Assembly (NCBI RefSeq): GCF_012641075.1
Contig: NZ_JAAXLJ010000006.1
Coordinates: 62,001 to 126,000 of the forward strand
Length of the DNA: 64,000 nucleotides
Direction: 5' to 3'
Source: Secundilactobacillus angelensis
GTDB lineage: Bacteria; Bacillota; Bacilli; Lactobacillales; Lactobacillaceae
The position numbers and the translations under genes are program-made. The notes under the pieces were generated by a model. The model worked only from the letters and a program-made list of their open reading frames with translations. It was not told where the DNA came from and searched no databases. Positions 7,994 to 16,105 of the stretch are shown here, piece after piece. The first letter of the stretch is position 1; each line of letters begins with the position of its first letter.

Positions 7994-9307
7994 TTATTCC
8001 TCACGCTTATGCCGCATACCCTTGCGTTTAGAATGTTTGTTGTGCCCCTTCTTTTTCTTCGTTGGTTCTGGCAGCGAAGCCTTAACTCTTGGCTTGCGAC
8101 TCGCCGGCTGGATCGCTGTTGGATCCGTCCGAACTTCACCAGCAACCTTAGCTTCTGGTTCAAAAACTTGATCCGCGTCCACGGACTGTTGTTCAAGTTG
8201 CTCTGGCCGCTTAGTTCCAAGCCGATGATCCTGGTAATACACTGGCACTAACTCGTAGTCGGTATCTTTTAAAGTCCGTTTTAAGTCCCTTAAATCGTGG
8301 TCGTCACCAAAGTTGACCACTTGTCCGGGTTCACCCATTCGACCCGTTCTGCCAACTCGGTGGGTATAGATCGTCGCTGTGTCCGGCAAATCAAAATTAA
8401 CCACTGCTGGTAACTTAGCGATATCTAAGCCACGGGCAGCCACATCCGTCGACAAGAGCAGTTTAACTCGTCCCAACCGAAAATCGGTCAGTGCCTTTTG
8501 TCGCTCAGTCTGGCGTTGATTAGCCGACAATGTGGCCACGGGTACGTGGTGATGGGTCAGCCAACTCTTGGTCTGTTGCAATGCCCCAACGTGGTTAAAG
8601 AAGACCAACGCTTTAAACTGCTTAACCGATGTCAGCTTACCCAACATGCCAGCCTTTTTTAAGTTAGAGACCTCTAGTAAACCATGGCGAACCTCACCCT
8701 GGGTATGGTCAATATCTCGAACATCCACCCGGGTAACGGGTATACCAAACCACTTCTCTAATTCTGATAAGATTGGGGTTTCAGTAGCAGAGAAGAAGCC
8801 TAATTGAACTTCTGATGGGACGTTTTGCAGAATCGTTCTGACCGTATCAAAGGTCTCCCCTTCAAGGAGGTCGTCAGCTTCGTCGACAATGACCGTCTGC
8901 ACATCGTGAGTCTTCAACTTGCGGTCTTCAATCAGGTTAAGAATCCGTCCGGGAGTTCCAATCACGATCTCAGGATGCTTTTTTAACTGTTCCAATTGTC
9001 GCTTAACGTTAGCACCGCCCGTAATTGAGGTAACTTGCATATTAAGCAACGTCGCAAAACTGCGGGTGACATGAGTCAGCTGCATTGCTAATTCTTGTGA
9101 TGGTGCAACAATCATGGCTTGAATGCCCTGACCAGCTGCCAATCGTTCCAAAACTGGGACAACAAATCCCAAAGTCTTTCCAGAGCCAGTTGGCGCCAAT
9201 CCAAGGACACTATCACCGTTTTTTAAGGGTTCATATACGGCTGATTGAATTGGCGATAATTCATCAAAACCTAATTTTTCGAATTGATTTTTAAATTGTG
9301 GAATCAT
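7994..9307 (-). CDS. DEAD-box ATP-dependent RNA helicase (CshB-like)
   Basis: 437 residues with the helicase motifs in order: Q motif (GFDELSPIQ), Walker A APTGSGKT, VDEAD, SAT (FFSATE), STDVAARGLDIAKLP and HRVGRTGRMG. A basic tail (KKKKGHNKHSKRKGMRHKREE) probably binds RNA. Such helicases unwind structured RNA in cold adaptation, decay or ribosome assembly. I choose the ATG at 9307 because TGGGG lies 9 bases before it; an ATG five codons upstream lacks a good site. The gene is 21 bp downstream of the oxidoreductase gene on the same strand, so a joint transcript is possible. Confidence 0.9.
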   Translation of the reverse strand: MIPQFKNQFEKLGFDELSPIQSAVYEPLKNGDSVLGLAPTGSGKTLGFVVPVLERLAAGQGIQAMIVAPSQELAMQLTHVTRSFATLLNMQVTSITGGANVKRQLEQLKKHPEIVIGTPGRILNLIEDRKLKTHDVQTVIVDEADDLLEGETFDTVRTILQNVPSEVQLGFFSATETPILSELEKWFGIPVTRVDVRDIDHTQGEVRHGLLEVSNLKKAGMLGKLTSVKQFKALVFFNHVGALQQTKSWLTHHHVPVATLSANQRQTERQKALTDFRLGRVKLLLSTDVAARGLDIAKLPAVVNFDLPDTATIYTHRVGRTGRMGEPGQVVNFGDDHDLRDLKRTLKDTDYELVPVYYQDHRLGTKRPEQLEQQSVDADQVFEPEAKVAGEVRTDPTAIQPASRKPRVKASLPEPTKKKKGHNKHSKRKGMRHKREE

Positions 9308-9328
9308 ATTGAACTGCCCCATTTCTGA

Positions 9329-10333
9329 TTAGTTGTCACGTTCATCGTAAAAGACAATTTTTCCTGACTGGCGTAAATTAAACAGCATTTTATTCACCAG
9401 AACACTCAAATTCAGCCAACGGTCATAGTCCGCTTGATTCTGTGCATTATCTGGGTGGTTGAGTACCCGCGCAAAATCACGCACTTCAGGCAACATTGGG
9501 TTTTCGGTGACGGGTTGGCTAAGTAAATTTTTATGACCATCCGCATCAAAGTAGTTGACCTCACCGATTTCTCCGGCATCATCGATCTCGATGGTATCTT
9601 TCAAGCCATAAACCTCAGATGACATATACGAATTGGTAGTTTTACCAAAGTTCAGTGTGACGTTGAATTCACCATACTGTAAAATTGCTACACCCTTACC
9701 ATCCACCCCGGTCTGAATAAATTCGGGGAAATAGTTGAATTCGCTAGGCATCCCAAATAACGTGATGGCATCATACAGTGGGTAAACTCCTAAATCCTGC
9801 AAAGCACCACCCGCAAACTTCAATGAGAAGACGTTTGGTTCCTTACCCTGGAGGACTTGATCATAGCGTGAACTGTACTTCATGTAAGTTAAATTGGCAC
9901 CCTGAATCACTGGCATTTTCTTTACCTGCGCTTCAATGGCGTGAAAGTTCGGTGTATGAATGTTTCTGGCAGCCTCGAAGTAATGCAGCTCTGGGTGCTG
10001 CTTCAGCAATTCTTGAATCCGTTCCATTTGAGCTTGATTTTCAAAAGCTGGCTTTTCAACGATAATATTCTTGCCCGCTTGAATGGCTTGTTGGGCCTGT
10101 TCAAAGTGCAAACTGTTTGGTGATGCAATGTAGACTGTAGTAAAATCACCCTGGTTAAAGAACGTTTTAAGGTCGGTATACGTTGCAGCGCTACCATTTT
10201 TTTGACTAAACTCGGTTGCAGTGTCCTGGTGTCTCGAATAGACTCCGGTTAGCTGGTACAATCCAGAAGTTTGAGCTGCCTCCACGAATTGTTGAGTCAC
10301 CCAGTTAGTACCGATAATCCCAAAGTTTATCAT
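9329..10333 (-). CDS. Gfo/Idh/MocA-family NAD(P)-dependent oxidoreductase
   Basis: 334 residues. The N-terminal Rossmann fold starts INFGIIGTNWVTQQF. The family motif EKP appears in AGKNIIVEKPAFENQAQ at about residues 90-105, where the lysine takes part in catalysis. A C-terminal alpha/beta domain includes GALQDLGVYPLYDAITLFG, the usual region for the catalytic histidine or tyrosine; here the usual G-x-x-x-D-x-G-x-H pattern has Tyr-Pro instead of His. Substrates in this family are sugars, inositols or dihydrodiols, and the exact one is not evident. No sugar operon adjoins it. Confidence 0.88.
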   Translation of the reverse strand: MINFGIIGTNWVTQQFVEAAQTSGLYQLTGVYSRHQDTATEFSQKNGSAATYTDLKTFFNQGDFTTVYIASPNSLHFEQAQQAIQAGKNIIVEKPAFENQAQMERIQELLKQHPELHYFEAARNIHTPNFHAIEAQVKKMPVIQGANLTYMKYSSRYDQVLQGKEPNVFSLKFAGGALQDLGVYPLYDAITLFGMPSEFNYFPEFIQTGVDGKGVAILQYGEFNVTLNFGKTTNSYMSSEVYGLKDTIEIDDAGEIGEVNYFDADGHKNLLSQPVTENPMLPEVRDFARVLNHPDNAQNQADYDRWLNLSVLVNKMLFNLRQSGKIVFYDERDN

Positions 10334-10491
10334 TAAAAACGCCTCTCTTTCTGCTTTAACTCCATGATAGCAGTTCCTAACTCAAATGATAATGCACAGA
10401 CTAGTTTATTTTTAAAATTAAGTTAAAGAACAAGGAATTAGTTAATATACATGTTAAAATTAGGTCAGAATAAGAGTGAGGAGGCCACGTC

Positions 10492-10860
10492 ATGAATGCA
10501 AAAGACTTTATCCAATCAAGCCGAACAAAATTGCACAGTTTTCTACGGTCTTCTCAACGAACAACTAAGCGTTCGGCTGCAAAGGCTGATCATTCACCAA
10601 TGATTTTCATTGGCTCTTGGAAACTGCGCCATTCAGAAACGGCCCGCACTCATTCACTGGTCATCGGTCCCGATTTAACCATCAGTATCGATCATCGCAC
10701 GATTCCTTGCAAAGTCGTTTCGTTAACGGCGGATACGTTGGTCTTATTAGACCATTATGGGTATCACATCACTATTACAGCGGATGGTGATACACCAGTT
10801 AAACTATTTGACGAAGCTGATGATGTGATTTACTACATCGTTGCTAACGCGAATAACTAA
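10492..10860 (+). CDS. Conserved small protein, DUF4828-like
   Basis: 122 residues. After a basic, serine-rich N-terminus comes a compact beta-rich part (FIGSWKLRHSETARTHSLVIGPDLTISI, then IPCKVVSLTADTLVLLDHYGYHITI) that I associate with the lactobacillus-restricted DUF4828 family. The function is unknown. No signal peptide or membrane helix. A GTGAGGAGG ribosome site precedes the ATG, and a strong hairpin follows. Confidence 0.65.
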   Translation: MNAKDFIQSSRTKLHSFLRSSQRTTKRSAAKADHSPMIFIGSWKLRHSETARTHSLVIGPDLTISIDHRTIPCKVVSLTADTLVLLDHYGYHITITADGDTPVKLFDEADDVIYYIVANANN

Positions 10861-10863
10861 GTT

Positions 10864-10916
10864 AAAAACCAGTCTGACTATCCAATATGAATGGGTAATC
10901 AGACTGGTTTTATTTT
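10864..10916. terminator. Bidirectional terminator
   Basis: AAAACCAGTCTGA (10865-10877) pairs perfectly with TCAGACTGGTTTT (10899-10911), with A-rich left and T-rich right flanks. It serves the convergent DUF4828-like and GH25-like genes. Confidence 0.85.
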
Positions 10917-10919
10917 TAA

Positions 10920-11687
10920 CTAACGCGTGATCCACGAATTCCACTGATGCTGTGAACCATTATAAACGGACCCGCCAACCGTTTGCGACTGGCCGTTTAA
11001 TTTGACCGTTGCTTTCTGGTTGTACTCAATAAACGCGACTCGATCATCCTGGTGACTGACATTTGAAGTTTGCAACCAGGTATCGTACCGCTCCAATGAC
11101 GATTGTGCAATCGCCCGCCACACGGTTGGTGAACACCAAATAATAACTTGTTTACCATACCTCTGATGCAGTAGTGAAATAAAGCGTTGCAGTTTTTGTT
11201 GTGGTCCAGATTGCTTCAGGTACCCGGTGTCGTAATTCCCGTAAGTTGTCACTTGAACTGCAATCGGCAGCTGCCCTTTCCGTTGGTTCACCGTTTGATC
11301 AAAATTTTTCAGCTGAGCACTGGGAGACGTGGTATAGCTATAAACGTGATAAACACCGATTTCCAGATCACTTCCCTGCGACCGATCATAGTTGCTCTGG
11401 AATTGATCATCCGCGTAAGTCGCACCAGAAGTCGCCCTTAAATAGGCAAACTGATAGCCTTGATGATGCAGCTGCTGAAAGTCTACGAAACCGTTGGCCT
11501 GACTGAGTGAAACACCACGTACCGGGTACTTACTCAGTTGCTGATCCCGATAATGCTGATAGCCAACCCAGCCACCAATGACTAGGATCAGGATGAATAA
11601 GATCCCAAAAAAGCGTAATCGCCGAGAACGGTTGCGCAGCTGCTTATAAGTATTGGTATAAATTGGTTCAATCTGTCGTCGTCTCAC
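10920..11687 (-). CDS. Membrane-anchored GH25 (lysozyme)-like protein, probably inactive
   Basis: 255 residues. A short basic cytoplasmic N-terminus and one membrane segment (residues 25-43) put the rest outside. The outer domain follows the GH25 muramidase layout: RGVSLSQANGFVDFQQLHHQGYQFAYLRATSG, then FQSNYDRSQ, IGVYHVYSY and LPIAVQVTTYG. In active enzymes the first segment reads GVDVS and the last carries a D-x-E pair. Here the first Asp is Ser, and the D-x-E position reads Gln-Val-Thr. By eye both main catalytic acids are missing, so it may bind peptidoglycan rather than cleave it. The start is a GTG at 11687. Confidence 0.78.
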   Translation of the reverse strand: MRRRQIEPIYTNTYKQLRNRSRRLRFFGILFILILVIGGWVGYQHYRDQQLSKYPVRGVSLSQANGFVDFQQLHHQGYQFAYLRATSGATYADDQFQSNYDRSQGSDLEIGVYHVYSYTTSPSAQLKNFDQTVNQRKGQLPIAVQVTTYGNYDTGYLKQSGPQQKLQRFISLLHQRYGKQVIIWCSPTVWRAIAQSSLERYDTWLQTSNVSHQDDRVAFIEYNQKATVKLNGQSQTVGGSVYNGSQHQWNSWITR

Positions 11688-11763
11688 GCCTGCTCATCCC
11701 TTGTCCCTTAGTCACACTTATTTTACCATGCTTTTGGAAAATCGCAGACATCATTACCAAAAC

Positions 11764-12612
11764 TCAAGTTCTCGTCTGATCAATGGCTTCTTTAACCCGA
11801 CTCATGACGGCCTCCGTCTTATTGGACAGCTTAACCGCAACAATTGTAAATAAACTATCAATCATAGCCAACTGGGCAATCAGTGTGTACATGCTATCGG
11901 ATGTAGTCGACATTTGGTCAGCCAAAGACAGTAGCACCATATCTGCTCGCTGCGCCAAAGAAGAACGACCGTAGCTAGTAATGGCAACCACTGGCACGTG
12001 ATTGTTATGAAGTTGTTTTAAAACGGTCAGCGTCTGCTGGTTCTCGCCCGAATGTGAAATCATGATGGCACAATCGTTTTCATTCATTTTGGCGGCTTGC
12101 ATGAGCTGAACGTCGAAATCAGGATAATACTCACTATTAATAGAAGTTCTTAAAAATTTATGGTATCCATCTAATGCAGCAACCGACGAACCGCCCAGCC
12201 CAAAGAACGCTAACTGATGGCACTTTAGAATATGATCCGTAATCTCTTCCAACTCATCATCATGAAGTAATGACCGGGTGGAAATCAACGCGTCGATCAT
12301 TGCCTGAAAGGTTTTTTCAGCCATGACCTTTGGTGTGTCATCCGGCTTAACTTTTTTAAACATACTGCTCTGGTTAACATCCGACGAAACGTTAGCTAGG
12401 TCAAGACTGAATTCACGGAAACTAGAATAACCTACCGCCTTTGCAAAGCGGGAAATTGAGGCGGTGGAGACCCCAACTTTTTCAGCCAATTCATTGATGG
12501 TTAAATCACTTACTAATTGCGGCTGTGCAAAAATATAATCCGCAATTTTTTGATGTAGTTTACTTAAATTGGGATAGTAGGATCTGATGCTGCTGATCGC
12601 TGATTGTGCCAA
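11764..12612 (-). CDS. MurR/RpiR-family regulator, probable gluconate regulator
   Basis: 282 residues. The N-terminal helix-turn-helix (LTINELAEKVGVSTASISRFAKAVGYSSFREF, about residues 36-67) is typical of RpiR. A SIS sugar-phosphate domain follows (LAFFGLGGSSVAALDGYHKFL, then NDCAIMISHSGENQQTLTVLKQ). The start is TTG with AGGAGG eight bases before it. It is divergently placed next to the gluconate kinase/permease operon, so it very likely senses a phosphorylated sugar acid and controls that operon. An inverted repeat overlapping the operon promoter is a candidate target. Confidence 0.88.
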   Translation of the reverse strand: MAQSAISSIRSYYPNLSKLHQKIADYIFAQPQLVSDLTINELAEKVGVSTASISRFAKAVGYSSFREFSLDLANVSSDVNQSSMFKKVKPDDTPKVMAEKTFQAMIDALISTRSLLHDDELEEITDHILKCHQLAFFGLGGSSVAALDGYHKFLRTSINSEYYPDFDVQLMQAAKMNENDCAIMISHSGENQQTLTVLKQLHNNHVPVVAITSYGRSSLAQRADMVLLSLADQMSTTSDSMYTLIAQLAMIDSLFTIVAVKLSNKTEAVMSRVKEAIDQTRT

Positions 12613-12826
12613 ATTGACTGCCTCCTAGGTGCAAATCTACCATTTAAATTATTCTTTATCACTGATATGACAACGCTTATACGTTATACAGCCTAAACCT
12701 GCATTCACTAGTCTTTAAACTTATTTTACCATCTCATATCGCGAATTGGTACGGCCTTCTCGTACACTATACACCATGTATTCTAGCCATTACTATCTGA
12801 TTTGTAAATAATTTTCTAATCATCCC

Positions 12827-12855
12827 TTGAATTGTGAAATCTTTTTTCATATAAT
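12827..12855 (+). promoter_or_regulatory. Promoter of the gluconate operon with internal inverted repeat
   Basis: TTGAAT (12827-12832), a 17-bp spacer and TATAAT (12850-12855). The spacer holds TGAAA-TCTTT-TTTCA (12835-12849), well placed as an operator for the divergent RpiR regulator. Confidence 0.7.
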
Positions 12856-12902
12856 AGACGAGTTGATTCATTTAAAAAGAACTTATTCGAGATGCTTATT
12901 CT

Positions 12903-12916
12903 TGTAAACGGTTTAA
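12903..12916 (+). promoter_or_regulatory. cre-like site downstream of the gluconate promoter
   Basis: TGTAAACGGTTTAA matches the CcpA catabolite-responsive element (TGWNANCGNTNWCA) with one mismatch. Its position after the promoter would block transcription when preferred sugars are present. Confidence 0.5.
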
Positions 12917-12969
12917 AAGTCATTTACACTCACATTGCAAGTTCTAATCAGAAAGGGAGTCATAGAAAA

Positions 12970-14532
12970 ATGGACTATATGATCGGTGTTGATATAGGAA
13001 CAACCAGCGTCAAAACTGTGCTGTTCGACAATGTCGGCAAGGTACAAGGCTACTCCAACAATTTGTATCCGCTTTACCAAGACGTTCCCGATATGGCGGA
13101 AGAAGATCCGGATGAGATCTTTTCAGCAATTGTGGATGGTTTAACGACGGTTTTACGCAAGGCAAACTTAAGTGCTGGCGAACTGAAGGGTGTCTCCTTC
13201 TCAGCTGCCATGCATAGTTTGATTCTATTAGACGAAAATCATAAGCCAATGACCCGTGCCATTACTTGGGCGGATAATCGGGCTGTCAAGTACGCGGACC
13301 AGTTACGAGAAAACGGTGTTGGCAAGCAGATCTACGAAAAGACTGGGACCCCCATTCACCCAATGACTCCCTTCACGAAGCTTATCTGGCTTCGCAATGA
13401 CCACCAGGACTTATTTAACAAAGCTCGCTGGTTCGTCGGAATCAAGGAATACGTCATCTATAAGTTATTCGGGGTTTTAAAGGAAGACTATTCCATTGCT
13501 AACGCTACTGGGATGTTCAACATCTTCAAGATGGATTGGGACGACCAAGCACTTGAACTTGCTGGCGTAACACGTGACCAACTACCAGAATTGGTTGATA
13601 CAACTGATACTGTTACGGGCATGAATGAAGACTACGCCAGAGTGATTGGCATCGACCCTAATACCCCGTTTGTCATGGGTGCTTCGGATGGCCCTCTGGC
13701 TAACCTTGGGGTCAACGCCATTGATCCTGGTGTCGTAGCCGTTACCATTGGTACTTCTGGTGCTGTTCGGGTAGTTACCGATAAGCCTAAGATTGACCCT
13801 AAAGGCCGGGTATTTTGTTACTACCTCGCACCAAACAAGTGGGTTGTTGGCGGGCCAGTCAATAACGGTGGTATCGTCTTTCGCTGGGTACGTGATCAGT
13901 TATTCGCACCCGAAAAGATCACTGCGGAACAAATGAAAATCGACAGCTACGATTTACTGACGGAAATTGCTTCAAAGATTCCTGCCGGTTCAGACGGCTT
14001 GATTTTCCACCCATTCCTTGGGGGCGAACGGGCACCTATCTGGGATGCCAACGCTCGTGGTTCATTCTTCGGTTTGACCCGGAATCACACCCGTGCTCAC
14101 ATGGTTCGCGCTGCTCTGGAAGGGATTGTTTACAACCTCTACACCGTGCTGATTGCACTAGAAGAAGTCGTTGGTAAGCCCGTCAGCATTCAAGCAACCG
14201 GTGGCTTCGCGCGATCAGCGCTTTGGCGCCAGATGCTAGCCGATATTTTCGAGCAGGATGTCACGATTCCTGAAAGTGTTGAGGGTACCGCTTTAGGTGC
14301 TGCTGTCCTTGGGATGTACAGCTTAGGTTTAATCGATGACCTTAGCGAGGTCAAGCAATTCGTTGGTGTCACTAATGTTCACCACCCTAACCCAGATACT
14401 TTTGAAGCTTATCGGGCACTGGTACCAATTTACATCCGTTTAAGTCGGCAATTACAAACCGAATACAAGGCCATTGCTGATTTCCAACGTAGTCAGGATG
14501 CTAAGAAAGCAAAGTCTGACAACGAGCTTTAA
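12970..14532 (+). CDS. gntK: Gluconokinase (FGGY family)
   Basis: 520 residues. The FGGY/actin-like fold begins DYMIGVDIGTTSVKTVLFDNVG (phosphate-1 loop), with AITWADNRA, GTSGAVRVV (phosphate-2 loop) and ATGGFARSALWRQMLADI near the C-terminus. It phosphorylates gluconate to 6-phosphogluconate with ATP in the cytoplasm, feeding the pentose phosphate or phosphoketolase route. The real start is the ATG at 12970, just after AGAAAGGGAG; an upstream in-frame extension has no ribosome site. The substrate call rests on the gluconate permease gene immediately downstream. Confidence 0.92.
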   Translation: MDYMIGVDIGTTSVKTVLFDNVGKVQGYSNNLYPLYQDVPDMAEEDPDEIFSAIVDGLTTVLRKANLSAGELKGVSFSAAMHSLILLDENHKPMTRAITWADNRAVKYADQLRENGVGKQIYEKTGTPIHPMTPFTKLIWLRNDHQDLFNKARWFVGIKEYVIYKLFGVLKEDYSIANATGMFNIFKMDWDDQALELAGVTRDQLPELVDTTDTVTGMNEDYARVIGIDPNTPFVMGASDGPLANLGVNAIDPGVVAVTIGTSGAVRVVTDKPKIDPKGRVFCYYLAPNKWVVGGPVNNGGIVFRWVRDQLFAPEKITAEQMKIDSYDLLTEIASKIPAGSDGLIFHPFLGGERAPIWDANARGSFFGLTRNHTRAHMVRAALEGIVYNLYTVLIALEEVVGKPVSIQATGGFARSALWRQMLADIFEQDVTIPESVEGTALGAAVLGMYSLGLIDDLSEVKQFVGVTNVHHPNPDTFEAYRALVPIYIRLSRQLQTEYKAIADFQRSQDAKKAKSDNEL

Positions 14533-14639
14533 TTAATGGGATCCAACTTTAAAAATTTAAAAAGGGTTTCCAATTGTCCGTCACTGTGAAACGTCTCTCG
14601 TTGACGCTTCTTAGATTATTCTGAAAGGGTTTTCTAACT

Positions 14640-15999
14640 ATGGAAATACTAGCGTTAGTAATTGGGATTCTATTCCTGTTAGTTTTGATCATTCAATTCA
14701 AAATGAACACTTTCGTCTCCCTAATTTTAACTTCTGTTTTAACCGCCATTCTCCTTGGCATGCCACTCACTAAGATTGCCACCAGTATTGAAACTGGTAT
14801 TGGCAGTCAATTGGGTGAGTTATCCTTGGTATTTGGCTTTGGGGCCATGTTAGGCCGGTTAGTCGCCGATGCCGGTGGTGCCCACAAGATTGCTACGACT
14901 TTAATCAACAAATTTGGTAGAAAACGACTTCAATTAGCTATTATGCTCGCGTCATTCATTATTGGGATTGCGTTATTCTTCGAAGTTGGTATGGTTCTGT
15001 TGGTTCCTATCGTATTTGCAATTGCCGTTGAAGCCGAAGTGCCAATTTTGTACCTTGGGATTCCAATGGCAGCTGCATTGTCAGTTACCCACGGATTTCT
15101 GCCACCTCACCCAGCACCAACTGCCATTGCCGCAGCTTTGGGTGCCAGTGATGGTTAAAGTCTTACTCTTCGGTATTATTGTTGCTGTTCCCGCTGCATA
15201 CATTGCGGGTCCGCTTTTCACGAAGTTAGCCGAGAAGTTTGCGCCATCTGCTTTCAAGCAAAAAGGTAACTTAAGTTCTTTGGGTGAAGTTAAAGAAATG
15301 GCGCCGGATGAAGAACCAAGCTTTGGTGTATCCGTTTTGACTTCACTATTCCCTGTTATCTTGATGGCGATCACGACCATCTATAAGATGACCGTTGACG
15401 GCGGTGCCACTCCGACTAAGAACCCAACGATGCTAGATCAAATCGTTGCCTTCATCGGTGACCCAGCTATCGCAATGTTGATTTCATTGCTGTTTGCAAT
15501 GTGGTCAATGGGCTGGGCTCGTAAACGAGCAACCAAAGACATCATGGAAACCGTTGAAAACGCCGTTAAGTCAATTGCTATGCTGCTGTTAGTTATCGGT
15601 GGTGGTGGTGCCTTCAAGCAAGTCTTGATCGACGGTGGTGTTGGTAATGAAGTTGCCAAGATCTTTACTAACTCAAGTATCAGTCCTCTGATCCTTGGTT
15701 GGTTAGTTGCCGTTGTCCTACGTGTTGCTTTAGGTTCAGCTACCGTTGCCGCTTTAACAGCTGCTGGGATCGTTGCACCACTGATGTCTGCAGCGGGCGT
15801 GGACCCTGCTTTGATGGTTCTTGCCATTGGTGCCGGTTCATTAGCCGCTTCACACGTTAACGATGCTGGGTTCTGGATGTTCCGAGAATACTTTGATTTG
15901 ACCGTTAAGCAAACACTTTCGATTTGGACGGTGCTTGAAACGGTTATCTCAGTTGTCGGGATTTGCATGGTTATGATTCTTAACATGTTTTTCCACTAA
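14640..15999 (+). pseudogene. gntP: Gluconate:H+ symporter (GntP family), interrupted by a +1 frameshift
   Basis: Two overlapping frames together make one full-length GntP transporter of about 450 residues. The first (14640-15158) gives the N-terminal 172 residues, including LFFEVGMVLLVPIVF and HGFLPPHPAPTAIAAALG, and ends at TAA. The second continues KVLLFGIIVAVPAAYIAGPLF to the proper C-terminus at 15999. The join reads GGT TAA AGTC; removing one T of the TT at 15155-15156 gives GASDGKVLLFG, which matches the family pattern GADxGKxLxYG. The rest shows no other damage, so the break is recent, is recoded in translation, or is a sequence error. It starts 107 bp after gntK, with GAAAGGG upstream. 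Confidence 0.88.
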
Positions 16000-16031
16000 T
16001 AATTATCATTAATTTCTAATGTGAAACCCTT

Positions 16032-16062
16032 CCCCGGTGCGTTGTCACCGGGGTTTTTCTTT
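16032..16062 (+). terminator. Terminator of the gluconate operon
   Basis: CCCCGGTG-CGTTGT-CACCGGGG followed by TTTTTCTTT: a textbook GC-rich hairpin with a T tract. It shares its bases with the promoter of the next gene. Confidence 0.9.
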
Positions 16063-16070
16063 GCTATAAT
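16042..16070 (+). promoter_or_regulatory. Promoter embedded in the terminator hairpin
   Basis: TTGTCA (16042-16047), a spacer of exactly 17 bp and a perfect TATAAT (16065-16070). The -35 box spans the hairpin loop and the start of its right arm, and the spacer is the rest of that arm plus the T tract. It drives the APC permease, whose start codon is 36 bp beyond. Confidence 0.8.
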
Positions 16071-16105
16071 TGATTGCTATTGAATTGGGAAGGACGGAAA
16101 TTATC

